Shown piece by piece: positions 1-10,277 of a stretch of DNA of 64,000 nt. The position numbers and the translations under genes are program-made. Numbering within the stretch: the stretch's first letter is position 1; every line of letters starts with the position of its first letter. The stretch comes from Haliscomenobacter sp040403615 (lineage in GTDB: Bacteria > Bacteroidota > Bacteroidia > Chitinophagales > Saprospiraceae): the NCBI RefSeq assembly GCF_040403615.1, contig NZ_JBBAKG010000005.1, forward strand, positions 62,001 to 126,000. Reading direction: 5' to 3'. The notes beneath the pieces were generated by a model that saw only the letters and a list, made by a program, of their open reading frames with translations, was not told where the DNA came from and ran no database searches.

Positions 1-1
1 C

Positions 2-3000
2 TATCATGAATATCAAGCAAATGATTTTGAAGGTGAATACATTGAGTTGGGCAACTGGTTGGCATTCTTTGAAAAAAGCCTTCCATTTCAATTGGTTCGG
101 TACCACAAAACCAATTTCGACCAACTGGAAACAGATCTATTGAGGCTTTCCAAAAATCTTGAGCAAAACCCTACGATAGAAATTCTAAAATTACTACTCG
201 ATTTGTGCTTTTTCGAATTGATTTTACCAATCGAAAATTTGCAAAAACAGGCGAATCAATACGATTTCAGTTTTAGTTCCCATTTACAGGGACTTATTCG
301 CAGCCAGCTTATGCCGTCAGTAGTGAGTTTTATTCAATTGAGCAATGCTGCCAATAAATATTTCTGCGTTGGAAAGCACGATTTTTCCAATTTCACCCAA
401 TCGCCCTGGATCATTGCCGAGGAGGACATCATCAAAATAGATGAACGATTTAAAAAGGTACCAGGTGGAACCCAGGGCGCAATACTTTGGCTTAAAGAAG
501 AATTGAATAAAATCGCTTATCAAATATTGGGAAATGCCCGCCAAATTGCTCTGGAAATCCCTCCCTTTCTTGAAGCTGCTATCAATGTATTAAAGGGTAG
601 GCACGAACCTCATCTGGGCCTGCTTTTCGCATTTATCCGTCTGTTTAAGTATTTTCAAGGTGATCTCAACGAGTTGACCCAAGTGCATCTTGAATTTTTT
701 TATGAAAAAGTGCTAAAAATTAAACGAAAGGATTTTGCCGCAGATCATGCGCATTTGGTTCTTGAAGTATCTAAGCACCTCAAGGATCCCTATATAGTGG
801 CCAAAAACACTGTTTTTAAAGACGGGAAAGATGCCAAGAATATAGATGTACTCTTTCAATTGGATGAAGAAATAACCATTGATAATGCAAAGGTCAAAGC
901 CCTAAAGACCCTTCATCTTAATCAGATTGACTATTTGGAGGACAATGGGACTTCCAAATCTTACATAGAGGGTCTGTATATCGCTCCGGTAGCCAACTCT
1001 GCAGATGGAAAAGGGGAACAACCGTTCAAAGATGACCAATTAAAAAATTGGGCAACGTTGGGCAATAAGCCAAGTAAATACATTGCATTTGGGAAGAATT
1101 TGCCTGAAGATCATCCGCTGGGAAGGATTGGCTTTGTATTGGCTTCTCCGGTATTGTGGCTGAATGAAGGTCAACGCCAAATAACCATTTCCATCGATTG
1201 TCAATTTGACTCAGGCGAACCAATTCCCGAGAATTTATTCACAAAAATAGCAGCAATTGGCCAATGGTTTCACTTGCATTTTTCGGGAGAAGAAGGTTGG
1301 TTTGCTCCAAAAAAACTTTTCAAATTGGAATATCAATTTCCGGATGATCCTCCAGACCTCGGCAAACCATTTAAGCTGAAATTCAGCGGAACGTTGGATT
1401 CAGGAGAACCGAAAGTTGCCTTTTATGATAATGCAAAAATCCAGGAATCATTCAGCGTGGATCAGGCTTTGCCCATGGTAAAAATTGAGTTAGATACCAC
1501 CAAGAAGATAGAACTGTCCTCAAAAAATACAAGTGGCACTGAACGTTGCAATTTGTTGTGGAAAGATGATTCAGATAAAAAATTAAATGCCGCACTCTAT
1601 CATTATTTAAGGCATTTGAAAATAAACGATACGACCATCGATGTGACTGTTAGTGGCGTAAAAAATTTATTGGTGCAAAACGAAGAGAGTCTACAAGATG
1701 TGAATAGTCCAATCTTACCCTTTGGGACCAGGCCCAAAGTAGGTGCTGAATTTTATATTGGGAGTAAAGAAGTATTTTTAAAGAACTGGGAAGAAGCATA
1801 CCTGAATGTTGATTGGAAAAACCGTCCGGAAAAATTAGAAGAACACTATGCTGATTATTATTCAAATGAGGTGTTTGAGGATGGAGAAGTTAGTATTAAG
1901 GATAATAGCTTTAAAGTCAGAACTGAAATCTTAGAGAATGGCGTTTGGGTTTATTATGAAAAAAAGGATAAATCTCAGCGAGCATTATTCCTGGAGCAGA
2001 AGTCCTCTATTGATAGTACGTTAAAAGTAAATGAGAATTATAGGAATACTTATGGTTTGTACCGCGAGCCGTTAGAGCAAAATAGCAATCTTGATGGTAA
2101 GCATTTAGCACCTTTAACTGTCAATTCAAGAGAAGCTTTTTTAAAGTTTACATTACAAGGGGTAAGTTTTCAACACGAACGGTATCCGCTGGTTTTGGCT
2201 AGAAAACTAATTGAATTATCCGGATTGGTTGATCCAGCAGAACCGGGTAAACTAATTGCGATTTTTGAACAATTTAAAAAATACATCACAAGTTTAAATT
2301 TTTCTGATATCACAGCCCCTCCCAAGACAGAGAAAAAAATCGGTTTGGAGGCTCTGCTAAAATTATTAAGAGAAAATATCATCACTTTGGGGGAAGGCGG
2401 TGAATCAATAGATAGCATCAGTAAATTGAATTCAAAAATTTCGGAGAATACTGGTAAAATAATAAGCAACATCAACTCGATGATGGATGATTTAGCTGGT
2501 ATTACTCCAGATAAGTTGACCCAACTTCAAAAACTTCTCAAAGAAATTGCTGAAAATTCTTCAACCATAAAAAACACCATTAGCAATCGAGATGAATTTT
2601 CTATAGCTGCACGAAAACCTTTGCCAAATCAAATAAAAGAAATTGAGATTATATTAAATGATATTGAAATATTACACACGGCCATAAGGGATCAATTAGA
2701 AAAAGAAATAGGAAACCACGTGAACAAGAAATACGGACTTCCTAAGGAGCCATATACACCCACCATTAAGAACATTTGGATCGACTATAAAGCTACAGCA
2801 GGTCAGGATGACATTACCTTGATCCACCTCTACCCTTTTGCCAAAACTTCAAAAGTTGAAAAACTCCAACCGGAGCCGAACTTATTGCCTCACTTTACCG
2901 ACGAAGGTTCCTTGTTCATTGGTCTGGAGAAACTACGTCCTGGATCAAATCTGCAACTGTTGTTTCAATTTGCTGAAGCAACTGCCGATTCAGAAAGCGC

Positions 3001-4195
3001 TCGCGCAGAACTTTCGTGGCATTATTTAAGTAAAAACACTTGGAAAGAATTGCGCAAAGGGTTTGAAATTTTGGAAGATGCTACCAAAAAAATGACCCGT
3101 TCAGGAATAGTCAAATTGGCCATTCCTGAGGATGTAACCAATCTGGGAAATACCATCATGCCACCTACCGAAGAAGGCGAACACCTATTTTGGATTAAGG
3201 TATCAACTCCTTCTTCAATAGAGACGGTGGCGGAAGTTGTTGGAATCCATACCCAAAGTGCAGTCGCAACCTACCTGCCGCAAGAAAACAGTGATACCAA
3301 TAGGGTAGCTCAGCCGTTGGAACCAGAAAAAATTACTAAATCCCTTCAGCCAGATTTCAACATCAATAAGGTTCTCCAACCCTATGAGTCTTTTGGCGGT
3401 AATTTACCTGAATCAGGTGGACAGTTCTACACCCGAGTGAGCGAACACTTACGCCACAAAGGCCGTAGCATTGATGCTTTTGATGTAGAAAGACTCATCC
3501 TTGAAGCTTTCCCAATGATCTTTAAATGCAAGTGCATTAGCCATACTCTTGGTTTATCTGCCAATATTTATAAGCAAGATTTAGAAATCGCGCCAGGATT
3601 TGTTACCATAGCCGTTATCCCAGATTTGAATAAATTAAAAGCCGGAAATAGTTTTGAGCCCAAAGCTCCAGTAAGTATCCTAGAGGAAATAAAAGCATTT
3701 TTGCACCAGAGAATGTCTCCCTTTGCTCGCATTAAAGTAATGAATCCTCGCTTCGAAAAAGTAAATGTGGATTTAAAAGTACGTTTGATACCAGGTCGAG
3801 ATCGAGCATTTTATCAAGCGCAATTAAAAACAGATCTTAGCCTTTTCCTAGCTCCATGGTACCTGGGGGGTTCTGACAAATTATCCTTCGGACAACCTGT
3901 CGTTTACTCGGATCTAGTCGGGTTTGTTGAAAATCTAGAATATATAGATATTATTTCAAACTTGACATTATATGATGCGCAAGGTGTTGAACAATCTCAA
4001 GAGATCAGCCCTGAAACCGCTCGTTCTATCCTTACTGGAGGAAAAATCAACATCAATTTGGACGATGATCTTTGTAAAGTGGAAACCGGCGATCTTGATG
4101 GCAACAATCCAAGTCCAGGAGACATCATCCGTAAACCATCCCAGATTCCAGCTGGGCAAGCCAGAGCATTTCATAAGAACCACCAACCCCATTGA
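2..4195 (+). CDS. eCIS baseplate J/gp6-like protein (5' end outside window)
   Basis: Large baseplate wedge protein of a contractile injection system (Afp11/PVC11-like). The reading frame is open from nucleotide 2 with no stop, so the gene starts upstream of the window; the TTG at 47 is only the first start-like codon and should not be taken as the start. The visible part is about 1,397 residues. The C-terminal part, near nt 3445-3540, has the HLRHKGRSIDAFDVERLILE stretch, which resembles the conserved block of baseplate J-like proteins in eCIS and related loci; downstream of it is a predicted alpha/beta gp6-like end. A helical, coiled-coil-prone stretch lies near nt 2380-2720. It is followed after 10 bases by the second baseplate gene, so the two are probably cotranscribed. 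Family call is good; the exact subunit name is inference. Confidence 0.85.
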   Translation, partial: YHEYQANDFEGEYIELGNWLAFFEKSLPFQLVRYHKTNFDQLETDLLRLSKNLEQNPTIEILKLLLDLCFFELILPIENLQKQANQYDFSFSSHLQGLIRSQLMPSVVSFIQLSNAANKYFCVGKHDFSNFTQSPWIIAEEDIIKIDERFKKVPGGTQGAILWLKEELNKIAYQILGNARQIALEIPPFLEAAINVLKGRHEPHLGLLFAFIRLFKYFQGDLNELTQVHLEFFYEKVLKIKRKDFAADHAHLVLEVSKHLKDPYIVAKNTVFKDGKDAKNIDVLFQLDEEITIDNAKVKALKTLHLNQIDYLEDNGTSKSYIEGLYIAPVANSADGKGEQPFKDDQLKNWATLGNKPSKYIAFGKNLPEDHPLGRIGFVLASPVLWLNEGQRQITISIDCQFDSGEPIPENLFTKIAAIGQWFHLHFSGEEGWFAPKKLFKLEYQFPDDPPDLGKPFKLKFSGTLDSGEPKVAFYDNAKIQESFSVDQALPMVKIELDTTKKIELSSKNTSGTERCNLLWKDDSDKKLNAALYHYLRHLKINDTTIDVTVSGVKNLLVQNEESLQDVNSPILPFGTRPKVGAEFYIGSKEVFLKNWEEAYLNVDWKNRPEKLEEHYADYYSNEVFEDGEVSIKDNSFKVRTEILENGVWVYYEKKDKSQRALFLEQKSSIDSTLKVNENYRNTYGLYREPLEQNSNLDGKHLAPLTVNSREAFLKFTLQGVSFQHERYPLVLARKLIELSGLVDPAEPGKLIAIFEQFKKYITSLNFSDITAPPKTEKKIGLEALLKLLRENIITLGEGGESIDSISKLNSKISENTGKIISNINSMMDDLAGITPDKLTQLQKLLKEIAENSSTIKNTISNRDEFSIAARKPLPNQIKEIEIILNDIEILHTAIRDQLEKEIGNHVNKKYGLPKEPYTPTIKNIWIDYKATAGQDDITLIHLYPFAKTSKVEKLQPEPNLLPHFTDEGSLFIGLEKLRPGSNLQLLFQFAEATADSESARAELSWHYLSKNTWKELRKGFEILEDATKKMTRSGIVKLAIPEDVTNLGNTIMPPTEEGEHLFWIKVSTPSSIETVAEVVGIHTQSAVATYLPQENSDTNRVAQPLEPEKITKSLQPDFNINKVLQPYESFGGNLPESGGQFYTRVSEHLRHKGRSIDAFDVERLILEAFPMIFKCKCISHTLGLSANIYKQDLEIAPGFVTIAVIPDLNKLKAGNSFEPKAPVSILEEIKAFLHQRMSPFARIKVMNPRFEKVNVDLKVRLIPGRDRAFYQAQLKTDLSLFLAPWYLGGSDKLSFGQPVVYSDLVGFVENLEYIDIISNLTLYDAQGVEQSQEISPETARSILTGGKININLDDDLCKVETGDLDGNNPSPGDIIRKPSQIPAGQARAFHKNHQPH

Positions 4196-4205
4196 TTGAT
4201 GTACA

Positions 4206-7200
4206 ATGATAGATGCAACTGAAAATATCCTGAAAGTTATCCAGCAAGAAGATCCTTCTTTCAAAAAACGCCCACATCTGGACTTCCAGATGCTGCGTTC
4301 TGAAGGTCTTAAGCACATCGGCGAACTATCGGGCAAAATCTGGACGGATCACAACACCCATGATCCGGGTATTACTATTCTCGAAGTGTTATGCTACGCC
4401 CTGATCGATTTGGGTTACCGGACTCAACTGGATTTTGCAGATGTAATTGCAAACCCATCCTCCTCCGCAAATTTACAAGATGAATTTCTTGCGGACGATA
4501 ACTTCTTTACTCCCCTTGAAATCCTCACTTGTAATCCAACTACCATTACCGATTACCGCAAATTGATTTTGGATGTAAAGGGAGTACGCAACGCCTGGTT
4601 GGAACCCGCAGAGAAGCAGGAAATCCCAATTCAACAAGGGGAAATTAATGTTAAACTCAATGGGTTGTACAGCATATTGATTGAAAAAGACCCCGATACC
4701 AATGAAGAAGTTTTGACCAATGAGCTTTGCAATGTATTATCTGCTCATCGCAATTTAGCAGAGGACTTCAAAGAGATTACCTTTTTGAAGCCATTTGAAC
4801 TGGGTATTTGTGCAGATATCGAAATAGAAAAAAGTGCGGATGCCGCAACTGTTTATGGAAAAGTGCTCAATGCTATAAAATCTTACATCTCTCCAGGAAT
4901 CCGTTATTACACCTTGGAAGAACTCTTGCTCAAGGGAAAACCCATTGAGGAGATTTTTGCCGGCAGGCCATTTGGACTTGAAAGCTACGGTTTTATCGAT
5001 ACCAAAGAGCTCGAAGAACTACCTTTTCGAACGGAACTCTTTGCCTCAAATTTGTACAAAGAGATCCTGCTCATCAATGGCGTAGTGGCCATTCGCAATT
5101 TGTCGTTCGAGTCTGATCAACCCGCAAAACTGAACTCAAACATTCAACGTTTGTGTATTCCCAAGGGGCATTTCGCACAGTTTGATTTGGATCGTTGCTC
5201 CATCGATTTCCGCAGCGGTCAAGGAATCATTCATTTCGATAAAACTTCAGTTAACAAAGGTTTGTTGCTGAGCAATAAATCAAAAATTACCCGAAACAAC
5301 CTGGATCTTCCTATTCCCCAAGGTGATTTTCAACCCGAACTTGGATCTTACCTTTCCATCCAACATGAATTTCCGCTGGTGTATGGGATCGGCGAAGGGG
5401 GACTACCAGTAGATTCCTCCTTGCAAAGACAAGCACAAGCATTACAGCTAAAAGGCTATCTGTTGTTTTATGATCAACTTCTAGCCAATTATTTGGCGCA
5501 AATCTCCAACTTGCGCAACTTGTTTTCTCTCCAGCAGGAATCCAAGCGCGATAGCGCAGGACGTCGTACTTATTTCAACCAAGTACCCAAGGATGTACCA
5601 GGAATAGCACGATTGACACAAGTCTATGCCACCGAAGGGCTATCCAAAGGCTTGATTATGGCAACTCCAATTCCAGACAATGCCGCTTTAAATCAGAAAT
5701 TACAGGAATTATCAGTCAAGCCTCAGTTCGAATTGCGCGTTGAGGGGCATTGTGGTCCCGAACCATGTGCTTTAGCTCATTTTTTTGATGATTCGGATGT
5801 GATGCGAGAAATCCGCATCCAACAATCGATTCGAGATGTTGCACAAGGGGATTACCTCATTGAAATTCATCAAGACAAAGCAGGTTATTTTTTCGTCATT
5901 CGATTTACTCAGTTTTCGCATCTGATTTTCCTTAGTTATGCCCGCTACCGGAATCAGGTAGAAGCTCGTGAAGCAGCCAATTTCGCCTCCTTTTTGGCAA
6001 CCCAACAAGATTATTATCAAAAAAACGTAAGCGAAAACGAAAATGGCATAGCTTACCAATACGATCTCGTATTCAATCCAGAGGCATACCTACACTATCT
6101 TCAATATTTGTTGGAAGATGAACATACGTATTTTCAACGACGAGAAGCACTTTTGAACCATCTTTTAGCACGTTTCGCCAGCCAATTTACGGACTATAGC
6201 CTTTTGCGTTTTGGGACTCCTACTTTACAAAAAGTAGAACGCAAACAGGCCATTGAAGACAAATCCAGGTTTTTAAATCACTTTGATGATTCCAGTCGAA
6301 ACCGCGGACGCGCATTTGATTATTTGCAACCCTCTTGGGGAACAGAAAATGTTTCTGGCTATGAAAAACGCATTGCGCTACTGACTGGTATGAATGATTG
6401 GACCAGAAGGAGTTTGTGCAAATTTGAGGTAGTACAAAGCAATCGAGTGGTTATGCCAAATCTTGAAGGCCAGCCTTGGATTAGCAGCATAGCCATATAT
6501 CCTTCAGCAAAAGAGGCTGAAACTGCATCAGCCGCATTCATTGCAGCATTGCCTCATCCAGAAGAATACGATGACCTAAAGAACCAATTCTCCGGTTTTG
6601 ATCCCACTACGGTTGGCCGCTTGTTTTCTGAAAAACCAACAGTTGAGAACATTGTTGAATTGGATCCACAATATGCCCTTCAGTTGAAACTAGCGCAAGG
6701 CAACACACTCCTGTTGAGCAAAAAGCAAAACTATCCCACTCCAGCGGAAGCGTGGAAGGCTTTGCCCCAGTTTTTACAGGAAATCTCCGAGACCCAAAAT
6801 GGCCAAATTGAATTGGTAGAAGCATTGGAAAATACTGGACTTTACCTCAACAATAAAGAATTGCAGTATGAAGTAAAGGCGCAACACACCTATAAATGGG
6901 TTCATCACAATGCTGACGGCAGCATTCTGGCGGAGGCAGACACTTCATTCCCTGATGAAGCCTTTGCCTTAAAAGACTTTATAGAAAAAGGCGACCTTGC
7001 CCAATTAATTACGACTATTGAAACCGCTCTACAGTGGGCAGTCATTATTTCGAATGACATACCACTGGTCAGCACTACAGCCTACGCCAATGAAATCAGT
7101 GCGCAATTGGGCTGGTCTCTCTGCCGAGCTTATGGCCAAAACGAGCAAAACTACTTTTACGAAGCTGCTCCACTCGGCGCAATCAAGATAGGATTGCGCA

Positions 7201-10200
7201 ATGAAAAAGGCATTGTAATCGCGGAGGCAAAAATCCCCGCAAATCAAAATATTGGACCCGAAACTTACATTCAAGCCTGCTGTGGCAGCTTTCGGGATGA
7301 AATCAAGGAACTAAAGTACCGCTATACGGACAAGGCATACGGGTGGAATCTGGCTAGTATTGACGGGGAATCTCTTTTGACCAGTTTTGAGTTGTATTTA
7401 GACGCAAGTCAGGCTTTTCAAAGCCTACAAGATGCCATTAATGCCGGGCAATCAAGTGAAAACTATTTACTACTAGGTGCTAAGTCGCCTGGATATAGCA
7501 TTATCCTCGTCAACTCAGCAGGAAGATACTTAGCTACGCCCCCTCAACCTTACTTTTCTACCGTAAAAGAACGGAATAAAGCACTTGCAATCATTCAAAA
7601 AGGCATGAAAGAAGTGAGCATTCCTTTGAAAATCCAGGAGGTGCTTGCTTCATTCAGCTGGAAATTGAGTCTTCCCAACAGTGGAACCGCTGTATTAATA
7701 TCCAACCAAAGTTTCGATTCAATAGGGAGCGCTTCTGCTGATTTTGTCAACCAGCTTCGCCTGGAGTTCGACAGAGAGCAATCTTTGGTTGCCCCACACT
7801 TGTATACCATTGACACATTGTCCCAAATGGTGGGTTTCCGCTACGTATACAACCTCACCACCCCTACCGGCGAAGCCTTGCCCTGGCTACTGAATGATCA
7901 GCAGTTTGAAAAGTTTGAAGATGCCAAAACGGCGTATACACTAATGAGGAAGGTGCTTCCACAGTTGCAATACAAGGAAGACGGAACATCTGCCTCCTTT
8001 ACAGATGGACAGAACATTACGCTACGATTGGCTGAAGATTCCCCATCCAACCGTGAGAAAACCAAAAAATTACTAGAATACCTGCGCAAATGGTCGCAGA
8101 CCTCCACTTACGAAACCACGAACGGAAAATGGATTTACCGTTTAGTAGACAAAGACTCCCCTATCGCCAAAACGAAAGCGATCTTCGGATCAAAGGCAGA
8201 AGCTAAAGGTAACTTAGATGTAGCCTGTCAATTTAAACCTGCGCTTTTGGATCGCAAAAAACAGGTGCTTCATGTTATGTGTCCTGACCTTGATCCAGAC
8301 CGATTTCACTATGCCATTTCATTGTCAGATGATGCCGGGAATGATTATGTTTTTCTCGTTTCCTATTTAGGTTATGAGAACAAGGAGAAAGCGTTAGCTG
8401 CTGGAGAGGCCAACTGGCTTCGTCTTATTGATCTCGCCACTGTAAGGGATAATTTTGGGCCAAATAAATTCTTTTCACCAAAAGAAGAATACAGCACTGG
8501 AAACAATGATAGCTGTATTGACACCGAACCTTATTTGGCGGTGCTCCCCAGAAATTTTGTGCTGGGCATAGGGGAAGAAGAGCTCGCTATTGACAAAGCT
8601 GTTGCTTTGGCTCAACGCTATCCAATCAGAATCCGCTACAACGAAGCCGAAAGAGGCAGGCAAAATGCATCTATCCTTGGCTATACCTTTCAAGGTTACG
8701 ATCTCAATGCCGGAACTTGTGTTTGGGTCAGTGCCAATACTTACCCCTCGCCTCAAGCATCCATTGAGGCTTACCACTTGTTTGTAGTGGTGCTCAACAA
8801 TCCCAATAGCTGTCGAATCGTATGTTCGGAGGGCAAGTATAGGATTCACCTCGTTGAAATATTAGCAGAAAGCAAAGAGTTTACTTCCGAAAATGAAGCA
8901 TGGGGCGAACGTCCAAATCCTGAAAATCAACAACGTTGTGAAAATCAGGGGGTACGTTTGTTCGCAGCTGCTGCCGGTGACGAAAATGCCTTCATCCATT
9001 TTTCTGAAGCGGACAGCTATCGTTTTATGGTTGTTGATAAGACATACCACGCTGCCAACCATAAATGTACTTATGCCAATCGCAATTCCCGTGATCAGGC
9101 GATGGATCAAATCATGGAATGGGCAAAAACATTAACCTGCGAGCCATACAGACTAGAAAAAAACGGTTCGCTGAAATTTTACATCGGGGATGGCTACTAT
9201 TGGGAAGTAAATCTTAGCGGAACCAGGGCCATAGAGGCCGATATCGAGCAAATCATCATGGCATGCATGCATGCCGCCATCGATGAGCGCAACATCAAAT
9301 CGACGGACGACTCCTGGGAAATCACCCATCCATTTGATCATACACAAACCTTAGCCTCAATCAAAAGAGAAAAAGCCGAAGATGCATTAGATAAAGCTGC
9401 TTTCGTATCTCTGGCGCGACAATATCCCGTGTTCAAAAGAGCGGATGCTTATTACTATCGTTTATACTTTCCAGAGAATCACTTCGTATTGGATCAGGAA
9501 TTGGAATGGTGTGGTTGTGATAAAGAAAGCAATACCCCGGCGGAAATTCCAAGGTTTTGCAATCATGCTTATATTTTTGAAAGTGCGCTAAGTTACGCTA
9601 CTCGGGTAGAGGCTGAAGCCGCATTCTTACATTTTTGCAACTTGTTAAAATCATCAGCATCCTATCAGCCTGATGCAGATACGGGATTAGGGCGGTATTC
9701 CTTTTCGATAATTGATCCAGCTAAAATACTGGCCCATCACCCCAACCGTCATCCGGATTTAAGCAGCGCCAAGCAAGCTGCTGATCGGGTTAGGGCTTGC
9801 ATATTGGATGAGGGTTTACACTTGGTCGAACATATTCTACTTCGGCCAAAGGTTGAGGAAGAAAACAAATGCCTGTTGCCCATTTCTCCAGACCTGTCTT
9901 GTAAATTGGAATGGGAAGAAGACCTCGAGCACGACAATCCGAATACTCTAGACAAAAAAGAGAAGCTAACCTATTACCCTTGGGCTGATCCCTATTCTTT
10001 TTGGGTGACTGTGGTGCTGCCGAGCTGGTCAAAGCGATTCCAAAGCTCGGAAGTGCGGCTGTTCTTCAAAGAAATGCTCCACTGTGAAGCGCCAGCTATG
10101 GTCGGACTGAATATCCTTTGGCTAAGCCCAAAGCAAATGTGCAAATTCGAAGCGGCGTTTCACAATTGGTTGAATTGGCAGCGCAACGCTGATCTACTTT

Positions 10201-10277
10201 GTGAGGAAAAAGAGGATGCCTACTGCAACTTCATAACCTGCATCAAGGAATTGCAGGATGACCTACCTTGTAACTGA
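4206..10277 (+). CDS. giant eCIS baseplate protein (Afp12-like) with internal repeats
   Basis: A 2,023-residue protein. The N-terminus (about residues 46-66) has the THDPGITILEVLCYALIDLG stretch, typical of baseplate assembly proteins of phage-like injection systems, so it is expected to sit in the baseplate wedge beside the preceding protein. From about residue 730 to 1640 I see roughly nine imperfect units of 70-110 residues. Each has an aromatic/beta start, a G-containing turn, and an acidic helix with the flavour YPSxxEAxxA, resembling YegP/DUF1508-like units. The C-terminal part is ordinary alpha/beta sequence with several Cys pairs. The protein is much longer than phage gp6 or typical Afp12 (around 1,000 residues), and the repeat array accounts for the excess. 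The gene overlaps the next one by 20 bases if that one starts at 10258. Confidence 0.82.
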   Translation: MIDATENILKVIQQEDPSFKKRPHLDFQMLRSEGLKHIGELSGKIWTDHNTHDPGITILEVLCYALIDLGYRTQLDFADVIANPSSSANLQDEFLADDNFFTPLEILTCNPTTITDYRKLILDVKGVRNAWLEPAEKQEIPIQQGEINVKLNGLYSILIEKDPDTNEEVLTNELCNVLSAHRNLAEDFKEITFLKPFELGICADIEIEKSADAATVYGKVLNAIKSYISPGIRYYTLEELLLKGKPIEEIFAGRPFGLESYGFIDTKELEELPFRTELFASNLYKEILLINGVVAIRNLSFESDQPAKLNSNIQRLCIPKGHFAQFDLDRCSIDFRSGQGIIHFDKTSVNKGLLLSNKSKITRNNLDLPIPQGDFQPELGSYLSIQHEFPLVYGIGEGGLPVDSSLQRQAQALQLKGYLLFYDQLLANYLAQISNLRNLFSLQQESKRDSAGRRTYFNQVPKDVPGIARLTQVYATEGLSKGLIMATPIPDNAALNQKLQELSVKPQFELRVEGHCGPEPCALAHFFDDSDVMREIRIQQSIRDVAQGDYLIEIHQDKAGYFFVIRFTQFSHLIFLSYARYRNQVEAREAANFASFLATQQDYYQKNVSENENGIAYQYDLVFNPEAYLHYLQYLLEDEHTYFQRREALLNHLLARFASQFTDYSLLRFGTPTLQKVERKQAIEDKSRFLNHFDDSSRNRGRAFDYLQPSWGTENVSGYEKRIALLTGMNDWTRRSLCKFEVVQSNRVVMPNLEGQPWISSIAIYPSAKEAETASAAFIAALPHPEEYDDLKNQFSGFDPTTVGRLFSEKPTVENIVELDPQYALQLKLAQGNTLLLSKKQNYPTPAEAWKALPQFLQEISETQNGQIELVEALENTGLYLNNKELQYEVKAQHTYKWVHHNADGSILAEADTSFPDEAFALKDFIEKGDLAQLITTIETALQWAVIISNDIPLVSTTAYANEISAQLGWSLCRAYGQNEQNYFYEAAPLGAIKIGLRNEKGIVIAEAKIPANQNIGPETYIQACCGSFRDEIKELKYRYTDKAYGWNLASIDGESLLTSFELYLDASQAFQSLQDAINAGQSSENYLLLGAKSPGYSIILVNSAGRYLATPPQPYFSTVKERNKALAIIQKGMKEVSIPLKIQEVLASFSWKLSLPNSGTAVLISNQSFDSIGSASADFVNQLRLEFDREQSLVAPHLYTIDTLSQMVGFRYVYNLTTPTGEALPWLLNDQQFEKFEDAKTAYTLMRKVLPQLQYKEDGTSASFTDGQNITLRLAEDSPSNREKTKKLLEYLRKWSQTSTYETTNGKWIYRLVDKDSPIAKTKAIFGSKAEAKGNLDVACQFKPALLDRKKQVLHVMCPDLDPDRFHYAISLSDDAGNDYVFLVSYLGYENKEKALAAGEANWLRLIDLATVRDNFGPNKFFSPKEEYSTGNNDSCIDTEPYLAVLPRNFVLGIGEEELAIDKAVALAQRYPIRIRYNEAERGRQNASILGYTFQGYDLNAGTCVWVSANTYPSPQASIEAYHLFVVVLNNPNSCRIVCSEGKYRIHLVEILAESKEFTSENEAWGERPNPENQQRCENQGVRLFAAAAGDENAFIHFSEADSYRFMVVDKTYHAANHKCTYANRNSRDQAMDQIMEWAKTLTCEPYRLEKNGSLKFYIGDGYYWEVNLSGTRAIEADIEQIIMACMHAAIDERNIKSTDDSWEITHPFDHTQTLASIKREKAEDALDKAAFVSLARQYPVFKRADAYYYRLYFPENHFVLDQELEWCGCDKESNTPAEIPRFCNHAYIFESALSYATRVEAEAAFLHFCNLLKSSASYQPDADTGLGRYSFSIIDPAKILAHHPNRHPDLSSAKQAADRVRACILDEGLHLVEHILLRPKVEEENKCLLPISPDLSCKLEWEEDLEHDNPNTLDKKEKLTYYPWADPYSFWVTVVLPSWSKRFQSSEVRLFFKEMLHCEAPAMVGLNILWLSPKQMCKFEAAFHNWLNWQRNADLLCEEKEDAYCNFITCIKELQDDLPCN

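Noticed and set aside
47..49. TTG at 47 as the start of the first baseplate gene
   Set aside because: The frame is open upstream to the window edge (from nt 2) with no stop; the gene is simply cut by the window.
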